From the NCBI RefSeq assembly GCF_040513375.1, contig NZ_JBEVTG010000002.1:1116001-1180000 (forward strand): a stretch of 64,000 bases of DNA, written 5' to 3'. Below are positions 32,721 through 41,936 of the stretch, piece by piece; within the stretch, counting starts at the first letter, position 1, and every line of letters starts with the position of its first letter. The notes under the pieces were generated by a model that was not told where the DNA came from, did no database searches, and saw nothing but the letters and a program-made list of their open reading frames with translations. The DNA is from Flagellimonas_B algarum. GTDB taxonomy: Bacteria; Bacteroidota; Bacteroidia; Flavobacteriales; Flavobacteriaceae. A program made the position numbers and the translations under genes.

Positions 32721-34170
32721 AGCGTACCAAGGAGAAATGCCGTCGTACCTGTCGGGCCACGACCACCCCACTTTCATCGCGGGAATAGTCCAATCGGAAC
32801 CAATAATCCGACGAAGGCAGGTCTTGGCCATTGAAAGTTCCATCCCAACCTATGGCGGTTTCATCCAACTGCTTTAGCAACTTACCAAAACGATCGAAGA
32901 TGAAAACGGCAGGGTCGGTCAATTGATCGATACCCAAAACATTCCAGTTGTCGTGGATCCCGTCGCCGTTCGGGGTAAAAAACTTAGGAAATCCGACAAC
33001 GACGAACTCAATGGGCTCGGTGGTACCGCATCCGTTCTTGTCATTGATGATAACGGTATTGGTTCCTGGAGGCACATCCAAAAAGACGGGATCGTCTTGA
33101 AACTCTCCACCATTAATCGCATATTCATAATCCCCATCGCCCAAAGCGACGATTTCGATATTGTAGGGGTCCGTTTGGTCGCTATTCAAGAAATCATCGA
33201 TGATACGAACCTCATCCAGTTCCGGTATCCCGAAGAAGGTAATCAAAATCCCGCCGGGGTCCAGTACCGTTGGGGGAGTTCCTGAAGCCGTTGTGATCGT
33301 AGCGAAGTACCGTCCTGAATTCGGACTGGCCACTACCAATTCGGCCCCAAATGGCCCAGATCCGGTCAATATATCGTCGATGGTTCCATCGTCATCGTAA
33401 TCCACAGACCATTCGATACTTCCGATATCCGAACCAGCAGGCGAATTCAGCGCACTCAACACGATATCGGGATCGCCTTCACAGGCGATGATATCCAAGC
33501 CCAAAAACTCGTCACGAAGGGTACAATCCAAGGCGGTATTTTGGTCGGCATCCACCGAGTTTCCGGTAAAAGTGAGCATAAAGGGCTCCGGATTGCCGTC
33601 AAAATTCGTATTGAAGTTGTTGATCAACAGGTAATAGATCTCACCTGCGATCACATCGATATATTCATCATAGGTATTCTGGCTTCCGGTAACGTTGGGT
33701 GCCCCCACTTGGCCATTCTCAGGGTTGACCCCTATACCGGTATAGTCGGTATCGTTGACCTCGTAGTTACAACGGATGGGCTGGGCGGTACCGTTACTGA
33801 TCGACGCGCAATCGGAATCGGGTCCATACAAGGCAAAATCCCACTCAGCGGTTATTGGTCCACCAGCAGTGGCCGGTAGCGCCTGGATATCAAAACCTAC
33901 TTGACCATCGGTTCCGGCACGGAACACGAACCAAGAGGTGTTGTTCTCAACATTGGCCGAAGAGACACTTCCTTTTTCCAAACATCCGGTCTGACGGATC
34001 ACATCGGGATCGAAATCATCGATATCCCCATTGCCATCGGCGAATGCCATGATCGGAGCATCGGCACAAACCGGTATGGCGGTCCTACAGTCAGGTGAAT
34101 TGGAATTTTGGGCGTTTGTAGCAAAGTAGGTAAAGAACAAACAACAGAAAGCGCAAAATAGTGTTCGCAT
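32719..34170 (-). CDS. T9SS type B sorting domain protein (copy 1)
   Basis: 483 residues with a signal peptide (ending TNAQ). The N-terminal domain opens SPDCRTAIPVCADAP and contains GCLEKG and WFVFRAGTDGQVGFDIQ, matching the neighbouring paralogue. The C-terminus is the gliding-motility type B domain: FPKFFTPNGDGIHDNWNV, FDRFGKLLKQLD, GWDGTFNGQDLPSSDYWF. Such domains direct export through the type IX system across the outer membrane, after which the protein is attached to or released from the surface. No catalytic domain is seen; the middle is Ig-like. Paralogue of the next gene, 114 bases away. Confidence 0.92.
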   Translation of the reverse strand: MRTLFCAFCCLFFTYFATNAQNSNSPDCRTAIPVCADAPIMAFADGNGDIDDFDPDVIRQTGCLEKGSVSSANVENNTSWFVFRAGTDGQVGFDIQALPATAGGPITAEWDFALYGPDSDCASISNGTAQPIRCNYEVNDTDYTGIGVNPENGQVGAPNVTGSQNTYDEYIDVIAGEIYYLLINNFNTNFDGNPEPFMLTFTGNSVDADQNTALDCTLRDEFLGLDIIACEGDPDIVLSALNSPAGSDIGSIEWSVDYDDDGTIDDILTGSGPFGAELVVASPNSGRYFATITTASGTPPTVLDPGGILITFFGIPELDEVRIIDDFLNSDQTDPYNIEIVALGDGDYEYAINGGEFQDDPVFLDVPPGTNTVIINDKNGCGTTEPIEFVVVGFPKFFTPNGDGIHDNWNVLGIDQLTDPAVFIFDRFGKLLKQLDETAIGWDGTFNGQDLPSSDYWFRLDYSRDESGVVVARQVRRHFSLVR

Positions 34171-34284
34171 GGTTATTGGGGCAATTGTCTTTGTTATAAC
34201 ACCTATAACTTTTGAAACCCTACCTTTATTATACGTTTATCGGAAAAATATGCCCATTAATCGATAAAATGCACGCCAGGCACT

Positions 34285-36087
34285 TTAGCGTCGCAATGAA
34301 AAATGGTTTTGAAGGTATTTGGCATAAGTCCGGTTTCCGTCCGTGTTGACGTATGAAATCTTGAACCAATAATCGGTTGCCGGTAAGGGCTGTCCGTTCA
34401 TGGTACCGTCCCAACCGCTAGTGAATTCGGTGAGTTGGGTAATCAGTTGGCCATACCTATCGTAAATGGTCACCACTGCATCCTGTAGGTACGAGAGTCC
34501 CTCGATATGCCAATTTTCGTTCATTACATCCCCATTGGGGGAAAAATGGTTTAGAAAACCGACAACGACGATTTCATCGGTCACTTCCCCGCAACCAAAG
34601 GTGTCACGTACCGTAACCCGATGGGTACCGGGCAATACCCCTTCAAACGTATTGTCCGATTGAAAGACACCTTCATCAAGACGGTATTCGAAGTCCCCTT
34701 CTTGGTCGGTCTCGATCGTGACCGTATTGTTCGATTGCAGGTCGTTGATCCTGACCCTTGCGATGGCCGGGGTCAAGGAATAGGAGACCTCAACAGTGCG
34801 TTGACTGCTGCATTCGACCCCATGGGCACTGTGCGTTACCGTTAGGGTATAACTCCCTGCCTCATCTACGGTAATCGAAGGCGTGGTCTCACCGGAATCC
34901 CATTCATAGGTAAAAGTCGGATCTTGTTGTTGTGGGCCGATTACCGCCGAACTGCCATCATCACAAATGCTGATGGCGGTCTCAAAGTCCATCACCGGAC
35001 TTGAAACCGTCTGGATCTCAAATCGTTCTCCGGCATCGTAGCAATCCGGGTTGGCCATTGATGTCGTTCGCACAAAAATCGTTTGGGAACCCGATGACAA
35101 CGGAAAATCCTTGTCGACCGGCAGCAATCCGTTCTGGGCATCGGCCAAGGTCAAATGGTAACTTACCATAAAGTCGTCATCATTTTGTGCACCTAAAGCC
35201 TCAACATCCTTAACGGAAAGATCGAAAGTAGCATTCAGTTCATAGCAATTGGTGACATCGCCGATCGGGTTGGTTATCGGTGTTGGGGTAAAGGATACCT
35301 GAACGTCGCTGATCAAGGTCGTTCCCATGGGCAAGCTCACTTGTACACGGTAAACCGCCTCAGAAGTCACATCGATTGTGGCTTGCGAAACCGAAGGAAG
35401 TGGTTCGAATCCGTTTCCGGTATTTGCAAACCAAGCATACCCCAAGGCATCTTCGGTAGTTGCATCAAGCGTCACGAAATCGCCGTCACAAGCGGCGATC
35501 GGTGGCCCAAGGAGGTTATCGATTATCGAGCAATCCAAGGCGTCGTAGGGGTTGGTCACGAAAATCTGGCCTGAGAATTGAATTGAAAACCCTGAATTGA
35601 TGTTACTAAAATTGTTGATCAGCAAATAATAATCCTGCCCTGGTTCGACCATCAGCCATTCTTCGTACTGGACCGAATTGGCCCCGGTCGGATCTTCCCC
35701 GACCCCGATATAGGAGTTTCTATCGCGGTTATCAAAGAAATTACAGCGTACCGGTTCACCAAGGTCATCGCAATCGTCGGACAAGTACAGGGCGAAATCC
35801 CAGTCTTCATTGTCTTGATGTTCGATATTGAATCCCAATTGACCGGAGGCACCGGTCCTAAATCGGTACCAGGCCGAATTCGATTCGATCGCACCCGTGG
35901 CCGTCTGCTCCAAACATCCCGAAGAAAACGCACCATTGAAATCATCGACCCCGTAGCCATCGGTACCGGCGTTGACGGGGGTATTGTCACAGATCGGGAT
36001 GGCCGAAACGCAATCGGGTGAAACCTGTGCCATGGCGAAAGTGCCGACAAAGGCCGCAACGAAAACAACGAACACGGTTTTGCACAT
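34285..36087 (-). CDS. T9SS type B sorting domain protein (copy 2)
   Basis: 600 residues, with a signal peptide (ending FAMAQ). The N-terminal region SPDCVSAIPICDNTP, GCLEQT, AWYRFRTGASGQLGFNIE aligns with copy 1. The middle has several Ig-like modules (for example YTLTVTHSAHGVECS), about 120 residues more than the paralogue. The type B C-terminal domain is FLNHFSPNGDVMNENWHI, YDRYGQLITQLT, GWDGTMNGQPLPATDYWF. A surface or secreted protein; function unknown. Divergent from folE. Confidence 0.92.
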   Translation of the reverse strand: MCKTVFVVFVAAFVGTFAMAQVSPDCVSAIPICDNTPVNAGTDGYGVDDFNGAFSSGCLEQTATGAIESNSAWYRFRTGASGQLGFNIEHQDNEDWDFALYLSDDCDDLGEPVRCNFFDNRDRNSYIGVGEDPTGANSVQYEEWLMVEPGQDYYLLINNFSNINSGFSIQFSGQIFVTNPYDALDCSIIDNLLGPPIAACDGDFVTLDATTEDALGYAWFANTGNGFEPLPSVSQATIDVTSEAVYRVQVSLPMGTTLISDVQVSFTPTPITNPIGDVTNCYELNATFDLSVKDVEALGAQNDDDFMVSYHLTLADAQNGLLPVDKDFPLSSGSQTIFVRTTSMANPDCYDAGERFEIQTVSSPVMDFETAISICDDGSSAVIGPQQQDPTFTYEWDSGETTPSITVDEAGSYTLTVTHSAHGVECSSQRTVEVSYSLTPAIARVRINDLQSNNTVTIETDQEGDFEYRLDEGVFQSDNTFEGVLPGTHRVTVRDTFGCGEVTDEIVVVGFLNHFSPNGDVMNENWHIEGLSYLQDAVVTIYDRYGQLITQLTEFTSGWDGTMNGQPLPATDYWFKISYVNTDGNRTYAKYLQNHFSLRR

Positions 36088-36192
36088 AAGTGACTATGGA
36101 TTTGTAACTTATAAAATTAGGTGGATGCCCTACTTAACAATAATTTATGTTGTCAAAGCCCCCAATTCAGATGTTAATAAGGCCATATTGTA

Positions 36193-36200
36193 TATCTTTG
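36193..36200 (+). promoter_or_regulatory. -7 promoter element for folE-cysS
   Basis: TATCTTTG, a match to TAnnTTTG, 20 bases upstream of the folE ATG. No TTG is at the right spacing, so the -33 part is weak or different. Confidence 0.5.
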
Positions 36201-36220
36201 TGCCCTTATTCAAGCGACCC

Positions 36221-36901
36221 ATGAAATTCGAAGAAACATTGGAAGAACAGTACGACGAGCGGGGAAACGACCATATCGGATCCTCATCCGACACGCCTTT
36301 GCGCGAAGATGCTTTTGTATTGGACGACAATGAAAAAATCGCCAGAATACAAGATAGTGTCCGAGAGATCATGCTCACCTTAGGGCTGGATTTGGATGAC
36401 GATAGTTTGATGGGGACCCCTAAACGGGTCGCCAAAATGTTCGTGAAAGAGATTTTCGGGGGATTGCATCCCGATCGCCGACCCAAAGCCTCGACCTTCG
36501 AGAATAAGTACAAATACGGCGAAATGTTGGTCGAAAAGAACATCACCCTTTATTCGACCTGTGAACACCATTTATTACCCATCGTAGGAAGGGCCCATGT
36601 GGCCTATATCTCGAACGGTACCGTAGTCGGCCTATCGAAAATGAACCGGATCGTTGATTACTACGCCAAAAGACCGCAAGTTCAGGAACGATTGAACATC
36701 CAGATCGTCAAGGAGCTCCAAACGGTACTAGGTACCGAAGATGTGGCCTGCGTTATCGATGCGAAACACCTTTGTGTCAATTCACGTGGGATACGTGATA
36801 TCGAAAGCAGTACCGTAACCGCCGAATACGGTGGAAAATTCAAGGAGGAAGCGGTACGAAGGGAATTTTTGGAATACATCAATCTCGATACTGAATTTTA
36901 A
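36221..36901 (+). CDS. folE: GTP cyclohydrolase I
   Basis: 226 residues from the ATG at 36221; the frame is open through the promoter region upstream, so a longer protein is rejected. Makes dihydroneopterin triphosphate from GTP. Zinc ligands are Cys114 and His117 (TCEHHLLP) and Cys185 (HLCVNSRGI), and GLSKMNRIVDYYAKRPQVQERL is conserved. The first 30 residues are variable and acidic. Cotranscribed with cysS through a one-base TAATG overlap. Confidence 0.97.
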   Translation: MKFEETLEEQYDERGNDHIGSSSDTPLREDAFVLDDNEKIARIQDSVREIMLTLGLDLDDDSLMGTPKRVAKMFVKEIFGGLHPDRRPKASTFENKYKYGEMLVEKNITLYSTCEHHLLPIVGRAHVAYISNGTVVGLSKMNRIVDYYAKRPQVQERLNIQIVKELQTVLGTEDVACVIDAKHLCVNSRGIRDIESSTVTAEYGGKFKEEAVRREFLEYINLDTEF

Positions 36902-38382
36902 TGCACTTGTTCACCAACAACGTTTTAAAAGTTTCCAACTCACTTAGCGGAAAAAAAGAAGTTTTCAAACCCATTGAGGAGGGCTATGTCGGCATGTATG
37001 TCTGTGGGCCAACGGTCTACAGCAACGTGCACCTCGGAAACTGCCGCACCTTTATGTCGTTCGATATGATCTTCAGGTATTTGAAGCATTTGGGCTATAA
37101 GGTGCGTTATGTTCGCAACATTACCGATGCCGGGCACCTGGAAAACGATGCTGATGATGGGGAGGATAAAATTGCCAAAAAAGCAAAATTGGAGCAAATC
37201 GAGCCCATGGAGGTGGTGCAACGTTATACGGTCGATTTTCATGAGACCATCAAAAAGCTCAACCTTTTGCCGCCCAGTATCGAACCTACCGCTACCGGCC
37301 ATATCATCGAACAGATCGAAATCATCAAGGAAATCTTGGATAAAGGTTATGCCTACGAAATCAATGGATCGGTGTATTTCGATGTGGTCAAGTTCAACGC
37401 GTCAAACGATTACGGCAAGCTAAGCGGCAGGAAACTCGAAGACATGATCGCCAATACGCGAGAGCTGGCCGCACAAGACGAAAAGAAGAACCCCCAAGAT
37501 TTTGCCCTCTGGAAAAAAGCGGAGCCGCAGCATATTATGCGCTGGCCATCACCATGGGGCGACGGTTTTCCTGGGTGGCATCTCGAATGTACGGCCATGA
37601 GCACCAAATACCTTGGTGAGAATTTCGATATTCACGGCGGGGGTATGGATTTGAAGTTCCCCCATCACGAATGCGAAATCGCACAAGCCGAGGCTTGCAA
37701 TGGCAAGACCCCGGTGAATTATTGGCTGCATGCGAATATGTTGACCCTGAATGGGAAAAAGATGTCGAAGTCGACCGATAATAACATCTATCCATCCGAA
37801 ATATTCAGTGGTGATAATACCATACTCAGCAAGGCATTTACACCTGCCGTTGTCCGCTTTTTCATGATGCAGGCCCACTACACCAGTATTCTCGATTTGA
37901 GTAACGATGCGTTGTTGGCCTCTGAAAAAGGGTACCACCGTCTTATGGAAGGCATCAAAACCCTAGACGGTTTGAAAACTGGTTCGGCCGGCAATTTTGA
38001 CGTCGCTGCTTGGAAAGCTAAATGCTATGAGGCCATGAACGATGATTTCAATACCCCGATATTGATTGCCCAATTGTTCGAAGCTGTCAAACAAATCAAC
38101 TTGATCAAAGAAGGAAAAGCATCGATAAGCGCGGATGACCTATTGTTATTGCAACAGGCCATGCAGGCCTTTGTAGTAGAGGTACTGGGGCTTGAAGACC
38201 AGCAAGAAGCCGCCTCTGATTCAAATGTTTTGGACGGTGTGATGCAATTGCTCATCGATCTTCGCGAAAATGCCCGGGCGGATAAGGACTTTGCCACCTC
38301 TGATAAAATTAGGGACGAATTGAACGCCTTAGGCGTACAACTTAAAGATGGAAAAGAAGGCACCTCGTACAGCATCAACTAA
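36901..38382 (+). CDS. cysS: Cysteinyl-tRNA synthetase
   Basis: 493 residues. Zinc ligand Cys in VCGPTVYS, HIGH-type motif VHLGNCRTF, AGHLENDADDGEDKI, the HHECEIAQAEA zinc segment, and the KMSKS motif (KKMSKSTDN). The C-terminal helical domain is complete (DFNTPILIAQLFEAV; ARADKDFATSDKIRDEL). Charges tRNA-Cys. Starts on the folE stop codon, and yidD begins inside its last 35 bases. Confidence 0.97.
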   Translation: MHLFTNNVLKVSNSLSGKKEVFKPIEEGYVGMYVCGPTVYSNVHLGNCRTFMSFDMIFRYLKHLGYKVRYVRNITDAGHLENDADDGEDKIAKKAKLEQIEPMEVVQRYTVDFHETIKKLNLLPPSIEPTATGHIIEQIEIIKEILDKGYAYEINGSVYFDVVKFNASNDYGKLSGRKLEDMIANTRELAAQDEKKNPQDFALWKKAEPQHIMRWPSPWGDGFPGWHLECTAMSTKYLGENFDIHGGGMDLKFPHHECEIAQAEACNGKTPVNYWLHANMLTLNGKKMSKSTDNNIYPSEIFSGDNTILSKAFTPAVVRFFMMQAHYTSILDLSNDALLASEKGYHRLMEGIKTLDGLKTGSAGNFDVAAWKAKCYEAMNDDFNTPILIAQLFEAVKQINLIKEGKASISADDLLLLQQAMQAFVVEVLGLEDQQEAASDSNVLDGVMQLLIDLRENARADKDFATSDKIRDELNALGVQLKDGKEGTSYSIN

Positions 38383-38605
38383 ATGGAGGCAATGGGCCAT
38401 TGCCCCCTTCATATTTTTGGTCAAAGCCTATCAATACCTTATTTCCCCCTACACCCCGGCTACCTGCCGCTACTCCCCTACTTGTTCGACCTATACCATT
38501 CAAGCCTTGCGCAAGCACGGACTTTTCAAAGGGGGCTGGTTGGCCATCAAACGTATTTCAAGCTGTCATCCATGGGGTGGCAAGGGGTATGACCCTGTTC
38601 CTTAA
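38348..38605 (+). CDS. yidD: Membrane protein insertion efficiency factor YidD
   Basis: 85 residues. The family motif region is complete: LVKAYQYLISPYTPATCRYSPTCS, then YTIQALRKHGLFKGGWLAIKRI and SCHPWGGKGYDPVP with the three conserved Cys. It helps YidC insert membrane proteins. The ATG lies 35 bases inside cysS in another frame and no other in-frame start precedes the conserved part, so the overlap is genuine. Confidence 0.95.
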   Translation: MEKKAPRTASTKWRQWAIAPFIFLVKAYQYLISPYTPATCRYSPTCSTYTIQALRKHGLFKGGWLAIKRISSCHPWGGKGYDPVP

Positions 38606-38710
38606 TCCATGGATTACCGCCCTTTCATTGACCCGGATACGACCAAAATCTACTTACAAAATCCAAAGGGTTCTTACTTCTATTATTTATCTTAGCCCAA
38701 AATAGCATAC

Positions 38711-39676
38711 ATGTTTTTTTCCGCCATCCTATGGAATCCTGACGATACCCTATTTAAAATCGGATTCCTCCAGATCAAATATTACAACCTCATGTGGATC
38801 TTGGCCTTTGTGGTCGGCTTTTACGTCATGAAGTGGGTCTTCAAAAAAGAGAACAAAACACTCGAAAAGCTCGATTCGCTGTTTGTTTACGGAGTGGTTT
38901 CGATCATGCTGGGTGCACGGTTAGGCCATGTGTTTTTCTATGATTGGGCCTATTACAAAAACCATTTATTGGAGATTCTTTTGCCGATACGGGAAAGCGA
39001 TGACGGCAGTTTGTTCGGCTTTATCAACGGCTATGAGTTCACGGGCTTCACGGGCTTGGCCAGCCATGGGGCCGCCATTGCGGGTATCATCGGTTTGTTC
39101 CTGTTCTCGAGAAAATATAAGGATATGGGCGTTCTTTGGTTGCTCGACCGAGTCACCATGGCCAGTTTGGTGGGCGCCGGCCTTGTTCGGGTCGGAAACT
39201 TTTTCAACTCAGAGATCAACGGCAACATCGTTGATAAAACCTTTGCCTTTGCCGTGAAATTCGTTCGGGATTCCGATGATATGCCAGCCTATCGCGCCCT
39301 ACAATTGACCAAGGAAAAAACGGCTAGTGCTGCCTATAAGGCCATTGAGAACAATCCGGATTTCGCCAGTGTGCTCGATTCCATTCCGTACCGGCATCCG
39401 GTACAGTTGTATGAAGCCATCTGTTACTTTTTGATCTTTATCGCCATGTTTTTCATTTATAAGAACACCAACAAAAAAGCGAAAGCAGGGTTTTTGTTCG
39501 GATTCTGGATGGTGAGTATGTGGACGGTACGCTTCGTATTGGAATATTACAAGAAAAGCCAAGGCGGTTTTGAAGAGACTTGGGGCACCTTTAGCACCGG
39601 TCAGTGGTTGAGTATTCCCTTCGTATTATTGGGCTTGTATTTGATGTTCAGACCTAGCGATACCAACCATGCGTAA
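38711..39676 (+). CDS. lgt: Prolipoprotein diacylglyceryl transferase
   Basis: 321 residues, about seven membrane spans. Attaches diacylglycerol to the lipobox Cys of prolipoproteins, of which this window alone encodes several. The phosphatidylglycerol-binding signature is VGAGLVRVGNFFNSEI, preceded by the catalytic-region His in LASHGAAIAGI; the second signature HPVQLYEAICYF and WTVRFVLEY are also present. DUF192 overlaps its end by eight bases. Confidence 0.95.
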   Translation: MFFSAILWNPDDTLFKIGFLQIKYYNLMWILAFVVGFYVMKWVFKKENKTLEKLDSLFVYGVVSIMLGARLGHVFFYDWAYYKNHLLEILLPIRESDDGSLFGFINGYEFTGFTGLASHGAAIAGIIGLFLFSRKYKDMGVLWLLDRVTMASLVGAGLVRVGNFFNSEINGNIVDKTFAFAVKFVRDSDDMPAYRALQLTKEKTASAAYKAIENNPDFASVLDSIPYRHPVQLYEAICYFLIFIAMFFIYKNTNKKAKAGFLFGFWMVSMWTVRFVLEYYKKSQGGFEETWGTFSTGQWLSIPFVLLGLYLMFRPSDTNHA

Positions 39677-40157
39677 CCCAAAAGCCATCGGAGCCTTTTT
39701 CGGTATCCTATTCCTTTTCGGCGCCTGTAAATCGGAACCCAAATCGGCCTTGAAAACCGAAGCGATCACCTTTACCAAAGAAGGGGAACTTCAGGTGTTC
39801 GCAATGCCCGGGGATTCGCTAAGGACGACCTTCGCCATTGAAATCGCCGAGTCGGAATATGAGACACAGACCGGATTGATGTACCGCGAATCGATGCGGA
39901 ACGTAGAAGCTATGTTGTTCATTTTTCCTGATGTGGCCGTGCATTCTTTCTACATGAAGAACACCCAGTTTCCGTTGGATATCCTGTTTATTAATGAAGG
40001 AATGACCATCGTGAGTATGCAAGAAAACACCGAACCGTATAACGAAGCCGGACTTTCGTCAGTGGAGCCCATCAAATATGTGTTGGAAATCAACGGCGGA
40101 CTGAGCTCCCAATTGGGACTGGCCATCGGAGACCGCGTTTCTTTCAAGCGCCAGTAG
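39669..40157 (+). CDS. DUF192 lipoprotein
   Basis: 162 residues, with a lipobox FGACKSE near the start. The DUF192 domain reads TQTGLMYRESMRNVEAMLFIFPD, FYMKNTQFPLDILFINE and VSSVEPIKYVLEINGGL. The family is widespread and of unknown biochemical function, often exported. It overlaps the end of lgt by eight bases and is 17 bases before the GNAT gene. Confidence 0.92.
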   Translation: MRNPKAIGAFFGILFLFGACKSEPKSALKTEAITFTKEGELQVFAMPGDSLRTTFAIEIAESEYETQTGLMYRESMRNVEAMLFIFPDVAVHSFYMKNTQFPLDILFINEGMTIVSMQENTEPYNEAGLSSVEPIKYVLEINGGLSSQLGLAIGDRVSFKRQ

Positions 40158-40174
40158 GCCGAAACCCAAAAACA

Positions 40175-40696
40175 ATGAGCGACTACCTACTCCACGAGCA
40201 CGAAAGCGAACGGCTACGGTATCGCAAGGTCGAACCCACTGATTTTGCGGCCTGGCTTCCGTTTTATCAAAATCCCGAATCCACGCGATATTGGGAGGGG
40301 ATTCCTCCAGCTCCTGAGACCGCTTGCCAACAACAGTTCGATCGTATCTTCGAGCGGTATGAACTTCAATTGGGTGGGATGAACGCATTGATCCACAAAA
40401 ACACGAATACGCTCATTGGCCTCTGCGGGCTTTTGATCCAAGAAGTCGATGGCATACAGGAATTGGAAATCGGCTATTCGGTCTTACCGAATTACTGGAA
40501 ACAAGGTTATGCTTTTGAAGCCGCAAGGGCCTGCAAACAATTCGCCTTTGATCATCGTTTAGCGGATTCGTTGATTTCGATCATCCATATCGACAACCTC
40601 CCTTCGCGAAAAGTAGCCTTGAAAAATGGCATGCTTCTCGAGAAACAAACTACCTACAAAGCCAATCCAGTTCATATCTTTAGGGTACATCAATGA
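40175..40696 (+). CDS. GNAT-family N-acetyltransferase (RimJ/RimL-type)
   Basis: 173 residues. It resembles the RimJ/RimL branch: ERLRYRKVEPTDFAAWLPF at the start, GLCGLLIQEVDGIQELEIGYSVLPNYWKQGYA (here the acetyl-CoA binding region VLPNYWKQGYAFEAA) and SIIHIDNLPSRKVALKNGM at the end. Donor acetyl-CoA; the acceptor substrate is unknown. The stop overlaps the ATPase start by four bases (ATGA). Confidence 0.9.
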   Translation: MSDYLLHEHESERLRYRKVEPTDFAAWLPFYQNPESTRYWEGIPPAPETACQQQFDRIFERYELQLGGMNALIHKNTNTLIGLCGLLIQEVDGIQELEIGYSVLPNYWKQGYAFEAARACKQFAFDHRLADSLISIIHIDNLPSRKVALKNGMLLEKQTTYKANPVHIFRVHQ

Positions 40697-41916
40697 ACCC
40701 GATGTACATTAAAATCAGCTATCGCACCGCAACCGACCCCAATGGCCTAGCACGGCAATTGCTTGCAGACCCGAATCGATTTGGCTTCGATTTGCCAGAC
40801 AACGCCCTTGGTTTTCTTTTTTCCCACACAACACTAAAAGGCTTCATTGAAAAAGAAGAACGCCATGAGCAGCGGGTTTTGATGCCGGAAAGCGAACAGT
40901 CCTTGGCGAGCATGAGCAGCGGGGAACAAAAAAAGGCCTTGTTGCGATATTTGATGGATCAGGCACCCGATTACCTTGTCTTGGTCAATCCCTTTGAAAA
41001 TCTGGATACCGCTTCCCAAAAAGCCCTCAAGGAACTTTTGAAACATACCGCGGCCCATTGCAGCCTTTTCCATTTATCTACAAGAACCAACGAATTTTTA
41101 GACCTCCAAGGAGCACATTACCACTATTCGGATGGGCAATTCAAAACCCATCACGATTCGCAAAGGGTGAATGATGTACCCCACGTCATAACGGATATTC
41201 CCAGACCACTTGAACCCTGGCATCCGCAACACGATCCCTTAGTCGAATTCAAGGGTGTGAACGTATCCTTCCATGACAAACAAGTACTCCATGGTATCGA
41301 TTGGTGCCTACGGGCAGGTGAGTTCTGGCAATTGAAAGGACCCAACGGAAGTGGTAAGTCTACCCTGATCCAATTGATCACCGGCGACAGTCATAAAGGG
41401 TATGGTCAAGACCTACGGCTTTTTGGAAAAAGAAAAGGCAGTGGCGAAAGTGTTTGGGACATCAAGGAACAGCTCGGATATTTCACGCCGGCCATGATCC
41501 AAAGATTCAATGGTTATAGCTATGCGGAGCATATGCTCATCTCGGGTCTGTATGATTCGGTAGGCCTCTATCTCCGTCCTTCCGATGAAGCTAAACGATT
41601 GGCCCGGGCATGGCTCGAACTGCTTGCTATCCCAAACAAACCATTCAAGAATTTGAGTATGGGACAACAGCGATTGCTCATGACCGCCAGGGCAATGATC
41701 AAACACCCCCCTTTGCTCCTTTTGGATGAACCGACCATCGGACTTGACGACCGAAGTGCGGCCTTTTTCGTCGAATTGGTCAACCAGTATGCCCATCAAA
41801 GCAATTCTTGTGTGCTGTTCGTTACCCATCACGAAGAGCCCGGTCTTGTTCCAAAACAACAAATGGAATTGGTGCCGACCGAATCAGGGTCGATGGGTAA
41901 AATCACGTACCTTTAG
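40693..41916 (+). CDS. ModF-like tandem ABC ATPase with a degenerate first domain
   Basis: 407 residues without membrane spans. The second ATPase domain (about 185-407) is complete: Walker A LKGPNGSGKST, signature LSMGQQRLLMTAR, Walker B LLLLDEPTIGLDD and the switch His in FVTHH. The first (about 1-170) has a signature-like SSGEQKKALLRY and a Walker B-like VLVNPFENLD, but no Walker A and no Asp before the catalytic Glu position, so it probably does not hydrolyse ATP. Similar proteins are called ModF or PhoT-like; no transporter permease is adjacent. Possibly translation coupled with the GNAT gene. Confidence 0.85.
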   Translation: MNPMYIKISYRTATDPNGLARQLLADPNRFGFDLPDNALGFLFSHTTLKGFIEKEERHEQRVLMPESEQSLASMSSGEQKKALLRYLMDQAPDYLVLVNPFENLDTASQKALKELLKHTAAHCSLFHLSTRTNEFLDLQGAHYHYSDGQFKTHHDSQRVNDVPHVITDIPRPLEPWHPQHDPLVEFKGVNVSFHDKQVLHGIDWCLRAGEFWQLKGPNGSGKSTLIQLITGDSHKGYGQDLRLFGKRKGSGESVWDIKEQLGYFTPAMIQRFNGYSYAEHMLISGLYDSVGLYLRPSDEAKRLARAWLELLAIPNKPFKNLSMGQQRLLMTARAMIKHPPLLLLDEPTIGLDDRSAAFFVELVNQYAHQSNSCVLFVTHHEEPGLVPKQQMELVPTESGSMGKITYL

Positions 41917-41936
41917 CGAAACATTTTTCGCTACCA

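Noticed and set aside
35972..36220. Upstream extension of folE
   Set aside because: The open frame crosses the 5' end of the T9SS copy 2 gene and the promoter; the conserved protein starts at 36221.
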